64,000 bases of DNA from contig NZ_AUYB01000098.1 of the NCBI RefSeq assembly GCF_001625655.1, forward strand, positions 124,001-188,000, written 5' to 3'. The position numbers were made by a program, and so were the translations under genes. This document shows, piece after piece, positions 27,188 to 36,288 of the stretch (within the stretch, counting starts at the first letter, position 1; each line of letters opens with the position of its first letter). Origin of the DNA: Pseudoalteromonas luteoviolacea DSM 6061 (GTDB lineage Bacteria > Pseudomonadota > Gammaproteobacteria > Enterobacterales > Alteromonadaceae). The notes below the pieces were generated by a model. That model did no database searches and was not told the DNA's origin. It saw only the letters and a list, made by a program, of their open reading frames with translations.

Positions 27188-28826
27188 GAAGGTCTCCTAA
27201 ATCTATTTGGTAATTGGCCTGAGCGGCTTCAAAGTGTTCAACCTCAAAGTCAGAGAGGTCCATGTTTAATACTTCAGGTTCAATTTCAGGAATGGCGTCA
27301 ACGTCTGCGGCCAGTTCTTCAACGGCGTCTACGTCAATCACACGTTTTTGGTCGGCTCTTGCACGCTTTTCAGAAAGCTGGTTTTGAATACGCTTTTCTT
27401 GGCCTTGCAGTCGCTTAAGGTCTGCTTCTTCAATTCGGCTTGTTGGTAATGCCTCAACCTTGTTTTTAATGCGGCAATTCATAATGAATTCGCCAGTTTG
27501 CTCATACAGCACAAGGTAGGTGTCGTCGTGCAAGTCATAACCTGCAACCAGCTCTTTACCGTTAAATTGAAATAAGTAATCAGCGGTATAAACGCGTTTG
27601 TGTAGTTTGATTTGGCCACGGGCCACTTTAACTTTGGTTCTTGGCAGGACCACAAAATCAGCTATTGCTGGCTGCTCTTGAATGAGCCCTTCTTCCCATA
27701 CTTGCATGCGGGTTTTGCCCTTTATTTCTGGGTGTGGGCTGTTGTGGTAGTGCTCTAAAAAGGCTTTAAACTCGGCAATCCATTGGTCTAAAGATGGCAG
27801 CGCACGCTTGCCTTTTTTAACATCGTTAAGCAGCTTGAGCTTTTCGCGCTCGTTGTGGTCTGGGCCGCAGTAGCTTTCAAAGCGTTTACCTACGTGCTCT
27901 TCCATATGTTTAAAAAAGCGCTCTATCCACTTGGCACGGGCATTACCGGGTATGGCAAAAATGACCTCAATATCAAACTGGGCATAAACACCACAGCAGT
28001 CATCAGACATCATTTTTGACCTATAACCACTGCCGTTATCGACATACAACATGCTAGGAATGTGTTGATGGGTTTGAATCGCACGGGTTAGCGCCGTCAT
28101 GGTGGCAATGGCATTTTCAGACTCGCTGATCTCCCACCCCACAATGCAGCGGCTTGCTACATCTTGAAACGCGGTTAACTCAAAGCGCCATGCTTTACCT
28201 GTCTTTGGGTGAGCCACATACACATCTACTTGGTGGCCGTCGCCGTTATAAATAAAGCCAGGGGCAATATGAGCAGTCGAGCGGATAATAAAATCTTTGT
28301 GCTTTTCGCGGTAAAGCTTTGCGCCCATACGGTAAGGGCTTTGCGGGCCAAGTTCGTGCGGCATACTATTAATAAAGCGCCTAACTTGGCTTGCTGTTGC
28401 GTCAAAACCCAGCTTTTTTAAGTCTTCGGCAACCAGTGCAAAACTGGGCGAGTTAATACAGTGGTAAAGCTCCAACGCTCTTGCTGCCCATTTAGGCTGC
28501 GCGGGCATGCGGCCTTTATGTTTGGGTAGTAACCCTTCAACGCCTTCAAGTTTATAGGCATTAACCCAATTAAAGGCTGTTGCACGTGTTGGTACTTTGC
28601 CAAGGTCGGTCACAGCTTGGTGTATGGCGGGTGTTACCAACCCACTATTTATTGACTCAATAAGTGCTGTTCTTGCCTTATCAACACTTAAGCCACTAGA
28701 GAGCCAATGCTTTACCAGTGCAGTACGGTTTTGTGCTGTTTTGCGTGCTTTGTCGCTGGCCTCTGACCATGCACTTTGGCTCACAATGGCTGGTAAGTTG
28801 TTAAATCTAATCACAGCAGGATGCAT
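27180..28826 (-). CDS. A: MuA-like DDE transposase
   Basis: The 548-residue protein has the MuA core. The first acidic residue is D196 in NGDGHQVD, the second D263 in YVDNGSGY, 67 residues later as in MuA, and the glutamate is E302 in AKWIERFF. The N-terminal part resembles the DNA-binding Ibeta/gamma region, and the C-terminal part binds MuB and ClpX in Mu. It is shorter than Mu's 663 residues, as in many relatives. It carries out both integration and replicative transposition of this phage. Confidence 0.95.
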   Translation of the reverse strand: MHPAVIRFNNLPAIVSQSAWSEASDKARKTAQNRTALVKHWLSSGLSVDKARTALIESINSGLVTPAIHQAVTDLGKVPTRATAFNWVNAYKLEGVEGLLPKHKGRMPAQPKWAARALELYHCINSPSFALVAEDLKKLGFDATASQVRRFINSMPHELGPQSPYRMGAKLYREKHKDFIIRSTAHIAPGFIYNGDGHQVDVYVAHPKTGKAWRFELTAFQDVASRCIVGWEISESENAIATMTALTRAIQTHQHIPSMLYVDNGSGYRSKMMSDDCCGVYAQFDIEVIFAIPGNARAKWIERFFKHMEEHVGKRFESYCGPDHNEREKLKLLNDVKKGKRALPSLDQWIAEFKAFLEHYHNSPHPEIKGKTRMQVWEEGLIQEQPAIADFVVLPRTKVKVARGQIKLHKRVYTADYLFQFNGKELVAGYDLHDDTYLVLYEQTGEFIMNCRIKNKVEALPTSRIEEADLKRLQGQEKRIQNQLSEKRARADQKRVIDVDAVEELAADVDAIPEIEPEVLNMDLSDFEVEHFEAAQANYQIDLGDLHE

Positions 28827-29725
28827 TACTTAATCTCCTTGCTTTGCTTTTCTACTAAAAATTGTTCGAGCAGCCGGTTACGCTCGGTTTCCACGTATTG
28901 CCACTCAGCTTTGGTAAATTTCGGTAGGTGCTCTATGCCTTCAATATGCCCAGCAAATTCGCCACTTAAACGCTCAAGCGCGGTGCCTATTTGGGTGTAG
29001 ATTGCAGCCCAGGTGTGATGCAGTACTTGCGCAGCACTTACGCGCGAATCTAAGTCCAATTGGCGGTTGTCACACAATTGCGTGATCTGTGTAATGGTGT
29101 TTACAAGCGCTTCGTTTAATAGCTCTGTGTTACATATGGCGTCTTTGCGTATCTCACTAATAAACACATGCATGTCAAAACGTACTTGCGGCACCTTGCG
29201 CAGCTTTTCATGCTGCAAGTCATTAATGGCTTGAGCTGCTGCTATTTGTAGGTCGTCTCGCTCTTTCATCAAATCAGCAACTTGCTGCTTAATGGCATTA
29301 CCCGACGTCTCGGCCAGTACTTCATAGTCTTCATCGTCGAGCTCTTTAAGCGTTTCGATTGGCACTTTAGTAAGTTCGTTAAGTTGGTGTGTGTTCATAT
29401 TCAAAATGGACAATTTGTCCACTTTGTTTTTGGGCAAAGCTTTTAACATTTTCGCTATCGCCATGGCCCTGCTCGCAGTTCGTCTATGGATGCTTTTTTC
29501 ATGCAATAGAGAGTTAAAACGTCCATGTTCTGTTTGTGACTTTAGCCAAAGCAACAGTACGCCCATTTTTGCGGCGTCAGTGAATTGTCTGTTCGCTAAA
29601 AATGCGACTTGGTCCATACATTCATCAATTGTCGCAGGTAGTTCGACATACAAAACAGATTCAAGCTGACCTATTTGGTACTCGATCTCTTCTGCTGATT
29701 CAGGACACACTAAGTCAGAACTCAT
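28826..29725 (-). CDS. Early phage protein with central coiled coil (DUF3102-like N-terminus)
   Basis: The 299-residue protein begins with a helical domain (LLLWLKSQTEHGRFNSLL) that resembles DUF3102-type ParB-related proteins. A coiled coil around VADLMKERDDLQIA and an unrecognised C-terminus follow. The stop overlaps the transposase start by one base. A DNA-binding helper role in transposition or regulation is possible but not supported by a specific motif. Confidence 0.7.
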   Translation of the reverse strand: MSSDLVCPESAEEIEYQIGQLESVLYVELPATIDECMDQVAFLANRQFTDAAKMGVLLLWLKSQTEHGRFNSLLHEKSIHRRTASRAMAIAKMLKALPKNKVDKLSILNMNTHQLNELTKVPIETLKELDDEDYEVLAETSGNAIKQQVADLMKERDDLQIAAAQAINDLQHEKLRKVPQVRFDMHVFISEIRKDAICNTELLNEALVNTITQITQLCDNRQLDLDSRVSAAQVLHHTWAAIYTQIGTALERLSGEFAGHIEGIEHLPKFTKAEWQYVETERNRLLEQFLVEKQSKEIK

Positions 29726-29769
29726 AACAAACTCCGAATTTCAGGCAGATCTTGGTCTTTGATAGGCAT
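29722..29769 (-). CDS. Possible 15-codon leader peptide
   Basis: An ATG behind GGAG opens a frame MPIKDQDLPEIRSLL that ends in an ATGA overlap with the next gene. It may serve only to couple translation. It is too short to be sure. Confidence 0.3.
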   Translation of the reverse strand: MPIKDQDLPEIRSLL

Positions 29770-29786
29770 GGTTTTAAGCTCCGAAA

Positions 29787-30209
29787 TTAGGTATTGATTT
29801 TGACTTCTTCGAGAATGGATTCGCGCTTATCTTGTAGTTCGCGCATTTGCACCTCACACTCAGAGGCTTCTTGCAGTTTTTTGGCACGTTCGTCTGAAGC
29901 GCTATACATCAGTGGCATGAGTAGCACATTGGCAGGCTCTACACTTTTAATCGCCCAACATAAAGCTGGTAGGTACTGTATAGGCATCGATGCAGGTTGG
30001 CTTGGTGCAAACCACTTATTAAGCTTTCCTTCGTCAACCTCTACCACTTCTACTTTTAAAGCTTCATTCATACGCCGCGCTAAGCCTTGGCGAGTAAAAC
30101 CACACCTACGCATACACGCATTCACGCACTGGCTGAAGTGATGGAGTATTTCGCAATCAGGCGGAATCTCACTATCTAAAATGTTGATGGAATCTTGGTT
30201 CTCAGACAT
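29787..30209 (-). CDS. Early phage protein with helix-turn-helix-like segment
   Basis: The 140-residue protein contains NACMRRCGFTRQGLARRMNEAL, which reads as a helix-turn-helix, followed by LNKWFAPSQP. The C-terminus is a charged coiled coil (KLQEASECEVQMRELQDK). Proteins of this kind are common between ner and A in B3-like phages. A regulatory role is inferred. Confidence 0.7.
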   Translation of the reverse strand: MSENQDSINILDSEIPPDCEILHHFSQCVNACMRRCGFTRQGLARRMNEALKVEVVEVDEGKLNKWFAPSQPASMPIQYLPALCWAIKSVEPANVLLMPLMYSASDERAKKLQEASECEVQMRELQDKRESILEEVKINT

Positions 30210-30238
30210 GGTAAAAATCTCCTTAAATTAACCTAGAC

Positions 30239-30562
30239 TTAGTTAGCTGGCAGGTTCATGCTTGGATCGGGCACAGGTTTGCCAGCTTGAATTGCCTTAA
30301 TAACTTCTGAGCGCCTATGCGACCGATCTTTTGGGCCGCGTTTTGGCTTGGTAAGGTATTTGTCGCCGAAGACTTCTGTGCGTTTCTTGTTTAACGCTAA
30401 ACAGATTGCCTCTGCGATAACGAAAGATTGAACAACGCCTTTTGCGACGTTAGCGACGTGTGAGTTGGAGACTCGTTTCGCTTTAGCTATATCTTCAATC
30501 TGTATGTCTTTGTTTGATAGTTCTTTCTTTATGTCTTCATATGACATTGTTGTGTAAGTCAT
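30239..30562 (-). CDS. ner: Ner/Nlp-family DNA-binding regulator
   Basis: The 107-residue protein carries the Ner-type helix-turn-helix: IEDIAKAKRVSNSHVANV followed by AICLALNKKRTEVFGDKY, the family's typical ending. A basic tail (KPKRGPKDRSHRRSE) extends it. In Mu, Ner is the first early gene and represses both the early and the repressor promoters, favouring the lytic cycle. Here it is the first gene leftward from the control region and diverges from the repressor. Confidence 0.85.
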   Translation of the reverse strand: MTYTTMSYEDIKKELSNKDIQIEDIAKAKRVSNSHVANVAKGVVQSFVIAEAICLALNKKRTEVFGDKYLTKPKRGPKDRSHRRSEVIKAIQAGKPVPDPSMNLPAN

Positions 30563-30594
30563 GTTAGATTTACCTGTGTTGTAAATTAATATTG

Positions 30595-30652
30595 GTAACT
30601 ATATTTGCCAGTGTTCGTATATTAAGCTAGTGACAAATATCCTTACTGTCAA
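30595..30652 (-). promoter_or_regulatory. Early promoter with inverted operator pair
   Basis: Read leftward, TTGACA (30647-30652) and TAGCTT (30624-30629) are separated by 17 bp, forming the likely early promoter for ner-A-B. Two 16-bp elements of the form TGRCAAATATNNTTAC lie in opposite orientation, at 30631-30646 on the plus strand and 30595-30610 on the minus strand. One sits in the promoter spacer and the other downstream of the -10. They are good candidates for repressor or Ner operators. Confidence 0.6.
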
Positions 30653-30701
30653 CTGGAAAGTTATTTTGTTTTTTATTATTGAAAGGTATTGACTGTAAAC
30701 T

Positions 30702-31196
30702 ATGGTTATCGATAGTATCTCAGAGTCAGAGATTGATCTTGTGATCGAACGCTTGAGAAAAGAGCTTGGCGTTAAGAGTAATCGAGCACTTTCTGAAAAG
30801 TTAGGTTTGTCGCATAGTGGTGTTGCTATGGCCAGAAAGAAAGGTACTTTGCCTTATGGACCAATAGTAAACGGCTGTATTCACTATAAGATTTCCTTGG
30901 ATGAGGTGTTTGGCATTGAATTAGACCAAGCATCTGGCAGTAGCTCTACGGAAGAAAAAGAACCAACAAAGAGTGAAGAAGTAAGCAGAAATAGTGCTGA
31001 AGATGCGCTAGCTGCAATCGCGCTTGTTGAACAGATAATAGATGATTTACTTTACCCTAAAAACTTGGATGCAGAGCGTGAACTTCTGATCCGTAAAAAG
31101 TTAAGGCCAATGTTAATCGAAAAAACATTTGAGCATAACTTTAACGAAGTCATGGTTAAAACCATTGCGGAAGGAGCGCTCTATATGGCCTTTTAA
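30702..31196 (+). CDS. CI-like phage repressor without a peptidase domain
   Basis: The 164-residue protein begins with a helix-turn-helix of the phage CI type (SNRALSEKLGLSHSGVAMARKKG). After a flexible, acidic linker (about residues 85-100) comes a helical C-terminus. There is no Ser/Lys S24 cleavage domain, so RecA-driven self-cleavage is not expected, as for the Mu repressor. It faces away from ner. The next gene starts 10 bp after its stop, so the repressor transcript probably extends into the cargo operon. Confidence 0.82.
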   Translation: MVIDSISESEIDLVIERLRKELGVKSNRALSEKLGLSHSGVAMARKKGTLPYGPIVNGCIHYKISLDEVFGIELDQASGSSSTEEKEPTKSEEVSRNSAEDALAAIALVEQIIDDLLYPKNLDAERELLIRKKLRPMLIEKTFEHNFNEVMVKTIAEGALYMAF

Positions 31197-31206
31197 AGGA
31201 TAGATT

Positions 31207-31728
31207 ATGATTAAAACAAAACTTGCCACAGCAATGCTCACGTTTGGATTGCTGTCTGCCCCCTCTCTCGCTCTAGAACCGTTACCAGACAGAGCTCGTG
31301 TACAGCACATGAATACCGATTTGTTACTACCAGATGGCAGCACACTTAATGTTGATGTGTCGTTTGATTGTGGTAGCGACTACCAAAACACCGCAGTTAT
31401 GGTAATGAGCGACTCTGGCGCTAAGTTAATCGCCGCTGCATACACCCACCTTTACGGCGAGGCCGCTGGCCAAGCGGTTATGGATACTTGGCAAACTAAG
31501 CAAAATGCCTCGGACCCACGTAAGCCAACCTACCTATTTATCCTCGCTCCACGAGAGCAAGACATCAATTGGAAAGCAAATAAAGCGAATAAACTTAACA
31601 ATTTATTATCACGTGTTAGTATAAGTGAAACAAATAGTTTGGACCAAGCATCAGAAACTAAACCGCAAATACCTGTAGTATTGGCTGGTTGTGGTGTAAG
31701 AAACCATAATTCTCAACAGGTTCAATAA
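31207..31728 (+). CDS. Secreted cargo protein linked to the repressor transcript
   Basis: The 173-residue product has a signal peptide (cleavage near SLALEPLP). Its mature part holds one cysteine near the N-terminus (FDCGSDY) and one near the C-terminus (AGCGVRN), which may form a disulphide. No domain was recognised. It starts 10 bp after the repressor stop, so it should be made in the lysogen. The periplasmic location and the next gene suggest that it works with the membrane sensor-like protein. Confidence 0.7.
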   Translation: MIKTKLATAMLTFGLLSAPSLALEPLPDRARVQHMNTDLLLPDGSTLNVDVSFDCGSDYQNTAVMVMSDSGAKLIAAAYTHLYGEAAGQAVMDTWQTKQNASDPRKPTYLFILAPREQDINWKANKANKLNNLLSRVSISETNSLDQASETKPQIPVVLAGCGVRNHNSQQVQ

Positions 31729-31737
31729 CGCATTTAT

Positions 31738-31755
31738 GGGGTGAAGGTTCACCCC
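31738..31755. promoter_or_regulatory. Perfect inverted repeat before the sensor-like gene
   Basis: GGGGTGAA and TTCACCCC are separated by only two bases. The element could be an operator or a small hairpin that limits read-through. It is followed by AGGAAGG, the ribosome site of the gene at 31779. Confidence 0.55.
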
Positions 31756-31778
31756 TTAGCAGGAAGGAATTCTTAGCG

Positions 31779-34469
31779 ATGTTACCAGCAAGGACAATAA
31801 TTGCAGCGCTAGCAATGCAAAGTGGCTTAGCCTGCGCGTTGGATTTAGAGCATTTAAGCAGCGTAGCTCAAGACAGCAATAACTTTATTTACTTTCCATC
31901 TCATAAAGGGTTGTTGAGATACGATGGTCAGCATATTTTAAACTTAAGTGAATTTTCAAATTTACCTAAAGGGCTGGCTAATGACATTGAGATCAGCAAA
32001 ACCGACGTAGCCTATGTTTTATATACATCGGGGCAGGTTTGGTCGATTGATCTTAAAACGCTTAACTCTAAAAAGTTTGCAGAAACGACAGCGACTAACA
32101 TCGAGATCACCAAAGATTCATTATTTGCGCAAGAACGTAACCGAATCACTGAATACGACTTAGTAACAGGCACGTTTTCGGTTAGGTTGTCTGGTAAAGA
32201 GCATATCCTTGATATTGATACTGGATACGAAAGTGTATATGCATTAGCCAATGATGGCTTGTACCACATAAAACGAGTAGACGCTGAAAACGTAGTACCA
32301 AAGCAAGTAAATAAAGGTAACTTAGAAGTCACCCCACACGGTGCTGTTTACTTTGCCAATGATCACCTGGGTTATTATTCACACCTTCAAGACACTACCC
32401 TCGTAAACGAGAAGATTTCTAACGCGAGTAATTTAACTTACGTTCCCCCTTATTTTGTTTACTACACAGACCGTGACACAGTAAACGAAGTAGCGCTTTC
32501 TACGTTAGAAAAAACCAGAACAGACATTAGCTCAACGAGTAAATCTTACCTCTCACTTTTTGCTGATAAGAGCCAGCAACTTTGGGGTTTAAACATCAAC
32601 GAATTTGGGGTTGTTGAAGGTAGCAGTCGCACCACACCATTAAGGCTTGGCTCCGCTTACAACCTCATTGAGCGGGTGGGCAAAAGTTGGTGGATTGGCA
32701 GTACGAAAGGCATTTATGTAGATGAAGCGCCTGTAACTTGGGTAAATGATGCGATTGGCCAAGGTAAAGAGTTTGAAGTTACAGCGTTTTCTTACTTTGC
32801 AGGAAAGTTGATTGTATCTACTAGTATTGGCTCATTTGCGGTATCTCCAGAGCTTAAAACAGTAGATAAGATATATGCTGGATATGTTTTAAATTCATCC
32901 GTGATTGATGAAAAGCTCTATTTGGCGACTAATGATGACGCAATTGTTGGCCTCAACGCGAAGCTTGAGTATGAAGATATTAATGCCATCAACTCTGTTT
33001 TGATCAGTGAAGAAGTCCTAAACGTGACCCAAATTGGTAGCGATATATACATTAGTACTGCCGCAGGCCTGGATAAAGTTGTAGGCAAAAGTGGGGTTTC
33101 TCAGTTGTACCAGGGAGACCATAAAGTCACCGACGCGGCAGAATTAAACGGCCAATTGTATATGTCTACATATGGTGATGGGCTGTTAGTTAGAAACAAC
33201 AATGAATGGACTAAGATCCCCTCGCCTTCGCATATTAGAGAAATAGTTGAAGCGAGAGACAAGCTGTACTTATTAACCAATAACGGAATACATGTGTTTA
33301 GTAGTGAATACAACGCTACAAGGCTTATTAGAGAAACGCAAAACCACTCCTTTATTGTTGGCAGCTTACGAATTGTTGATGACCAGTTTATCGCGATTAG
33401 CGACAAAGCATTTATAGAATTGACCGAAACACAGTTTCACGAATTAGCGCCACCCGTAGTGAGCTTTATACAAACCCCGAGCGGTATTCATTTTAAAGAT
33501 GATGCGCTCGAAATTGAAAATAGCGAATGGATGGTTGTGTCGGTTTCAAACCTTCAGTATGCAAACAATGAAGGTGTACACTTTGAGTATCAATTTAATG
33601 GCAATGAGTGGCGTCCAATTAATAGCGCCGAGTTGCACTTAAATGGCCTAAAGCCAAATAACTACCAAATTCAGTTTCGCCAAGTACTCGGTAATACAGT
33701 AAGCGAACCCACAACATATGAGTTTAAAGTGCGCTCTGAGTGGTATAACTCACCAAAGGCATTCAGTGTTTACTTTGCAATAGCGGTGTTTGTGGTGGCA
33801 GCGATAGCGTTTTATACCTACTTTTGGATTCAATCATTCAGACGGGTTTACCGCCAGAATGAATACAAGCGCCAAAGCAGTAATGTTGGCCGAATAGCCA
33901 TGTTAAATGAGCAAGCTAAAGTACTTATTGGCTCCGGTGATGACACTATGTTTACTGAGGGCTTAGTTAAGCTAGATAAAATATCTGAGCTTGTAGCGCC
34001 CATAGTTAACAACGGCCCTTACCTCGGAGATCAAAAGCTCACCTCTGGTGTTGATTTATTGCAAGTTCAATCAAGCCTGCAAGCCAAAGTAAAAGTTAAC
34101 TTTGAGGTTGTGCTTGGCAATATCAAACTCGACCCGCAGCTAGAACAAGACATTTACGCCGTTGTTTATCACGGCCTTCATAACGCTGTGCATCACTCAG
34201 AAGGCACTGAGGTTAACGTATTCGTGCACAAGCTGAGATCTAAAATTCACGTAAACATTGAAGACGACGGCATTGGCATACCGCTACGTTCTCGCCTGCA
34301 CTTCGGCGAAGGCCTATACAAAATGAGCGATGTAGCCAAGTCATACAAAACTAAGTTTAAGCTTAAGTCGTCGCGCAAAGGTACCAAGATTCAGATCGTC
34401 TTCCCGCTCATTGAGAGAGATAGAAAGAGTAAGGAAGACATTGAGAGAGAGATTAGGGAGAGGATGTGA
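31779..34469 (+). CDS. Membrane sensor-like protein: periplasmic propeller, Y_Y_Y domain, HATPase domain
   Basis: The 896-residue protein has a signal peptide. A periplasmic region of about 560 residues follows, with Reg_prop-like repeats (YFPSHKGLLRYDGQ is the first). Next come a Y_Y_Y domain (about 570-650), one membrane helix (AVFVVAAIAFYTYFWI) and a cytoplasmic part. The last 120 residues are an HATPase fold: an N-box-like HGLHNAVHHSEG, a G1 box EDDGIGIP, and a later FGEGLYKM. The usual N-box glutamate is replaced by histidine, and no H-box resembling HisKA or HisKA_3 is seen. It thus looks like a sensor kinase that has lost or changed its phospho-acceptor. No response regulator gene lies nearby. 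Such a protein is rare in a phage. Confidence 0.8.
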   Translation: MLPARTIIAALAMQSGLACALDLEHLSSVAQDSNNFIYFPSHKGLLRYDGQHILNLSEFSNLPKGLANDIEISKTDVAYVLYTSGQVWSIDLKTLNSKKFAETTATNIEITKDSLFAQERNRITEYDLVTGTFSVRLSGKEHILDIDTGYESVYALANDGLYHIKRVDAENVVPKQVNKGNLEVTPHGAVYFANDHLGYYSHLQDTTLVNEKISNASNLTYVPPYFVYYTDRDTVNEVALSTLEKTRTDISSTSKSYLSLFADKSQQLWGLNINEFGVVEGSSRTTPLRLGSAYNLIERVGKSWWIGSTKGIYVDEAPVTWVNDAIGQGKEFEVTAFSYFAGKLIVSTSIGSFAVSPELKTVDKIYAGYVLNSSVIDEKLYLATNDDAIVGLNAKLEYEDINAINSVLISEEVLNVTQIGSDIYISTAAGLDKVVGKSGVSQLYQGDHKVTDAAELNGQLYMSTYGDGLLVRNNNEWTKIPSPSHIREIVEARDKLYLLTNNGIHVFSSEYNATRLIRETQNHSFIVGSLRIVDDQFIAISDKAFIELTETQFHELAPPVVSFIQTPSGIHFKDDALEIENSEWMVVSVSNLQYANNEGVHFEYQFNGNEWRPINSAELHLNGLKPNNYQIQFRQVLGNTVSEPTTYEFKVRSEWYNSPKAFSVYFAIAVFVVAAIAFYTYFWIQSFRRVYRQNEYKRQSSNVGRIAMLNEQAKVLIGSGDDTMFTEGLVKLDKISELVAPIVNNGPYLGDQKLTSGVDLLQVQSSLQAKVKVNFEVVLGNIKLDPQLEQDIYAVVYHGLHNAVHHSEGTEVNVFVHKLRSKIHVNIEDDGIGIPLRSRLHFGEGLYKMSDVAKSYKTKFKLKSSRKGTKIQIVFPLIERDRKSKEDIEREIRERM

Positions 34470-34532
34470 TGATTATTAGGGTTAACGTCCAACCTAATAA
34501 CTCTGCACTCATAGGACGAGGAGAAAATAGAA

Positions 34533-34853
34533 ATGAAAAAACATTTGGTTGTATCACTAGTAGCTTTATTAGCAACGGGTTGTATGTCGACTCAAAAAGA
34601 CTGGTCTGCTACAGGCGGAAGTAAATCTGACGGTACAGTAAAGCTCTCTTATCAACACGGGTTATTTGAATCGCCAACGGTAAGCGAAGAGCAAGCAATA
34701 AGAGTAGCGTCAAAAAGATGCCAGGCATGGGGGTATTCAAGCGCAGAGGCGTTCGGTGGAGTAACAAAAAACTGTAATTCTCCATCGGCCAATGGTTGTA
34801 ACTCTTGGTTGATTACAAAAGAGTACCAGTGTACTGGCCAACTTCAACAATAA
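34533..34853 (+). CDS. YecR-like lipoprotein
   Basis: The 106-residue protein has a lipoprotein signal (LLATGCMST) and matches the YecR-like family. Diagnostic segments are DWSATGGSKSDGTVKLSY, CQAWGYSSAEAFGG and a C-terminal KEYQCTG. It would be anchored in the envelope. Family members occur in both chromosomes and phages and have no settled function. It follows the sensor-like gene at a 63-bp gap and ends in a terminator, closing the lysogeny-side operon. Confidence 0.85.
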   Translation: MKKHLVVSLVALLATGCMSTQKDWSATGGSKSDGTVKLSYQHGLFESPTVSEEQAIRVASKRCQAWGYSSAEAFGGVTKNCNSPSANGCNSWLITKEYQCTGQLQQ

Positions 34854-34880
34854 CTTGCTTAACAAGCTGCTTGAATAACG

Positions 34881-34902
34881 AGCCGCATTTAGCGGCTTTT
34901 TT
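34881..34902 (+). terminator. Terminator closing the repressor-cargo operon
   Basis: AGCCGC pairs with GCGGCT around ATTTA, and a run of six T residues follows. Confidence 0.8.
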
Positions 34903-34911
34903 GATTTCACT

Positions 34912-34925
34912 GTAAAATGTTCTAC
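34912..34925. promoter_or_regulatory. Isolated late-activator dyad P6
   Basis: GTAAAATGTTCTAC matches the late-promoter dyad GTAAAACATTTTAC at 13 of 14 positions when read leftward. No matching -10 lies at 17 bp in either direction that would serve a gene. It marks the left edge of the cargo at 35-39 kb, as the dyad at 39336 marks the right edge. Confidence 0.45.
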
Positions 34926-35082
34926 AACTTACCTAGCCTGCCTAGAAGAATTAAACTCTTGATTACTCTCAGTGAACTAAACTAATCTATTCGTCATAAA
35001 TGAAAGTTTCATTTGTTAATTTACCCGGTAACTTTTCATTTACCTTTTAGTGACCCTATAATTTTTTATTACGTGCGTAGTA

Positions 35083-36288
35083 TCACCAAGGATATGCCTT
35101 GCAAAAAATCCAAATGGCCAAGGCAAGTAATGAAATTGAAGCGAATATTGAAAAGCCAAGTTTAATACATACCTGTGTACGGGCACTTTCAATCCCTGCT
35201 AAGGCTTCTTTTATGTTTTGTTTCTCTTCTTCAAAACTGTGTTCAAGGCTCTTAAACACTTCTGTATATTCACCACGAATCGCTCTCAGGCTAGAAAACT
35301 GACCTAATAAGTTTATTGTAAGTAAGATAACCGCTAATACCATGGTACATAAAACCGCTACATTCTTAACGAACTCAAAACTTTCCAACCCAGTTTTAAC
35401 AGGTATAACTTCTATTTCAGAGGTGGCAAACCAAACCCCAGCAGGAAGAGAGAGCAACTTAGTTGCAACCGAATCGAAAGTATCATGTACTTTGCTGATA
35501 TACTCAGTCCGCTTCTCTAAATATTCTTTTCTAACTTTATCAAACGTGTAATTTTCAACGTAGCTCTGATAACTTAAGAGTATATTAGAGGTTAATGAGT
35601 CCATATTTTGAACAAGGTAGCTAAACCGTTTTTTTACGTCTTTATCTTTTAAAAAACTCACTAGCTCTTGGCATATCAGGCAATGGATTGCTTCGGTGTG
35701 TAGGTCCTTTTTTTGGAGCTTTTTAAGTGCATCGATATTTACTGGATGCTCTAAATCTGCTTCAGTTAAAGTAAAGTCAAATTTAAGAGGCCGCTCATAA
35801 ATGATGGTGTCATTACCACCTTCTGTCGAATTGGCCAGTGATTTTATAAATTGATAGGCCTCTACCATAGAATGGTAGTTTTCGAATTTGGTAATCTTAG
35901 ACGAAGCGCTTAACAACTCTCCCGTAGAAGTAAAAAAGACTTGGTTTTTGGGAGACTCCATAACATTTGAATAAGATAAGAATTCGTTCCAGTCTCTACA
36001 AACAAATAGCGTACCGGTTTCATGGAAGCCGGACAGATCAATTTCAAACTCAACATCATCAATATAATGTCCTGGTTTTAATTCACCTAGGGTAGCCGTC
36101 CCAGCTGACTTCCCTCGCTTGGTAAAATTATACGCACCAGAAGTAAGCCCTTCTTTTTCAAGGGCCATAAGGTTACTAGCCAATTCTTCAGTGAGATTTA
36201 GCTTACCTTTTACTTCTTTATCAAGTATCTCCACGCTTTTTAAGCGTGAAAATACATGGCTATATACTTCTAGGATGCTTGCTGACAT
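35083..36288 (-). CDS. Cargo membrane protein paired with NdpA-like protein
   Basis: The 401-residue protein has a soluble N-terminal part of about 300 residues with no recognised domain. Two C-terminal membrane helices (around VAVLCTMVLAVILLTINLLG and FSIFASISLLALAIWIF) flank a charged coiled coil of about 35 residues. The start overlaps the end of the NdpA-like gene by 19 bp, so the two are made together. A membrane effector triggered by a DNA-linked sensor is a reasonable hypothesis for such a pair, but nothing in the sequence proves it. Confidence 0.75.
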   Translation of the reverse strand: MSASILEVYSHVFSRLKSVEILDKEVKGKLNLTEELASNLMALEKEGLTSGAYNFTKRGKSAGTATLGELKPGHYIDDVEFEIDLSGFHETGTLFVCRDWNEFLSYSNVMESPKNQVFFTSTGELLSASSKITKFENYHSMVEAYQFIKSLANSTEGGNDTIIYERPLKFDFTLTEADLEHPVNIDALKKLQKKDLHTEAIHCLICQELVSFLKDKDVKKRFSYLVQNMDSLTSNILLSYQSYVENYTFDKVRKEYLEKRTEYISKVHDTFDSVATKLLSLPAGVWFATSEIEVIPVKTGLESFEFVKNVAVLCTMVLAVILLTINLLGQFSSLRAIRGEYTEVFKSLEHSFEEEKQNIKEALAGIESARTQVCIKLGFSIFASISLLALAIWIFCKAYPW

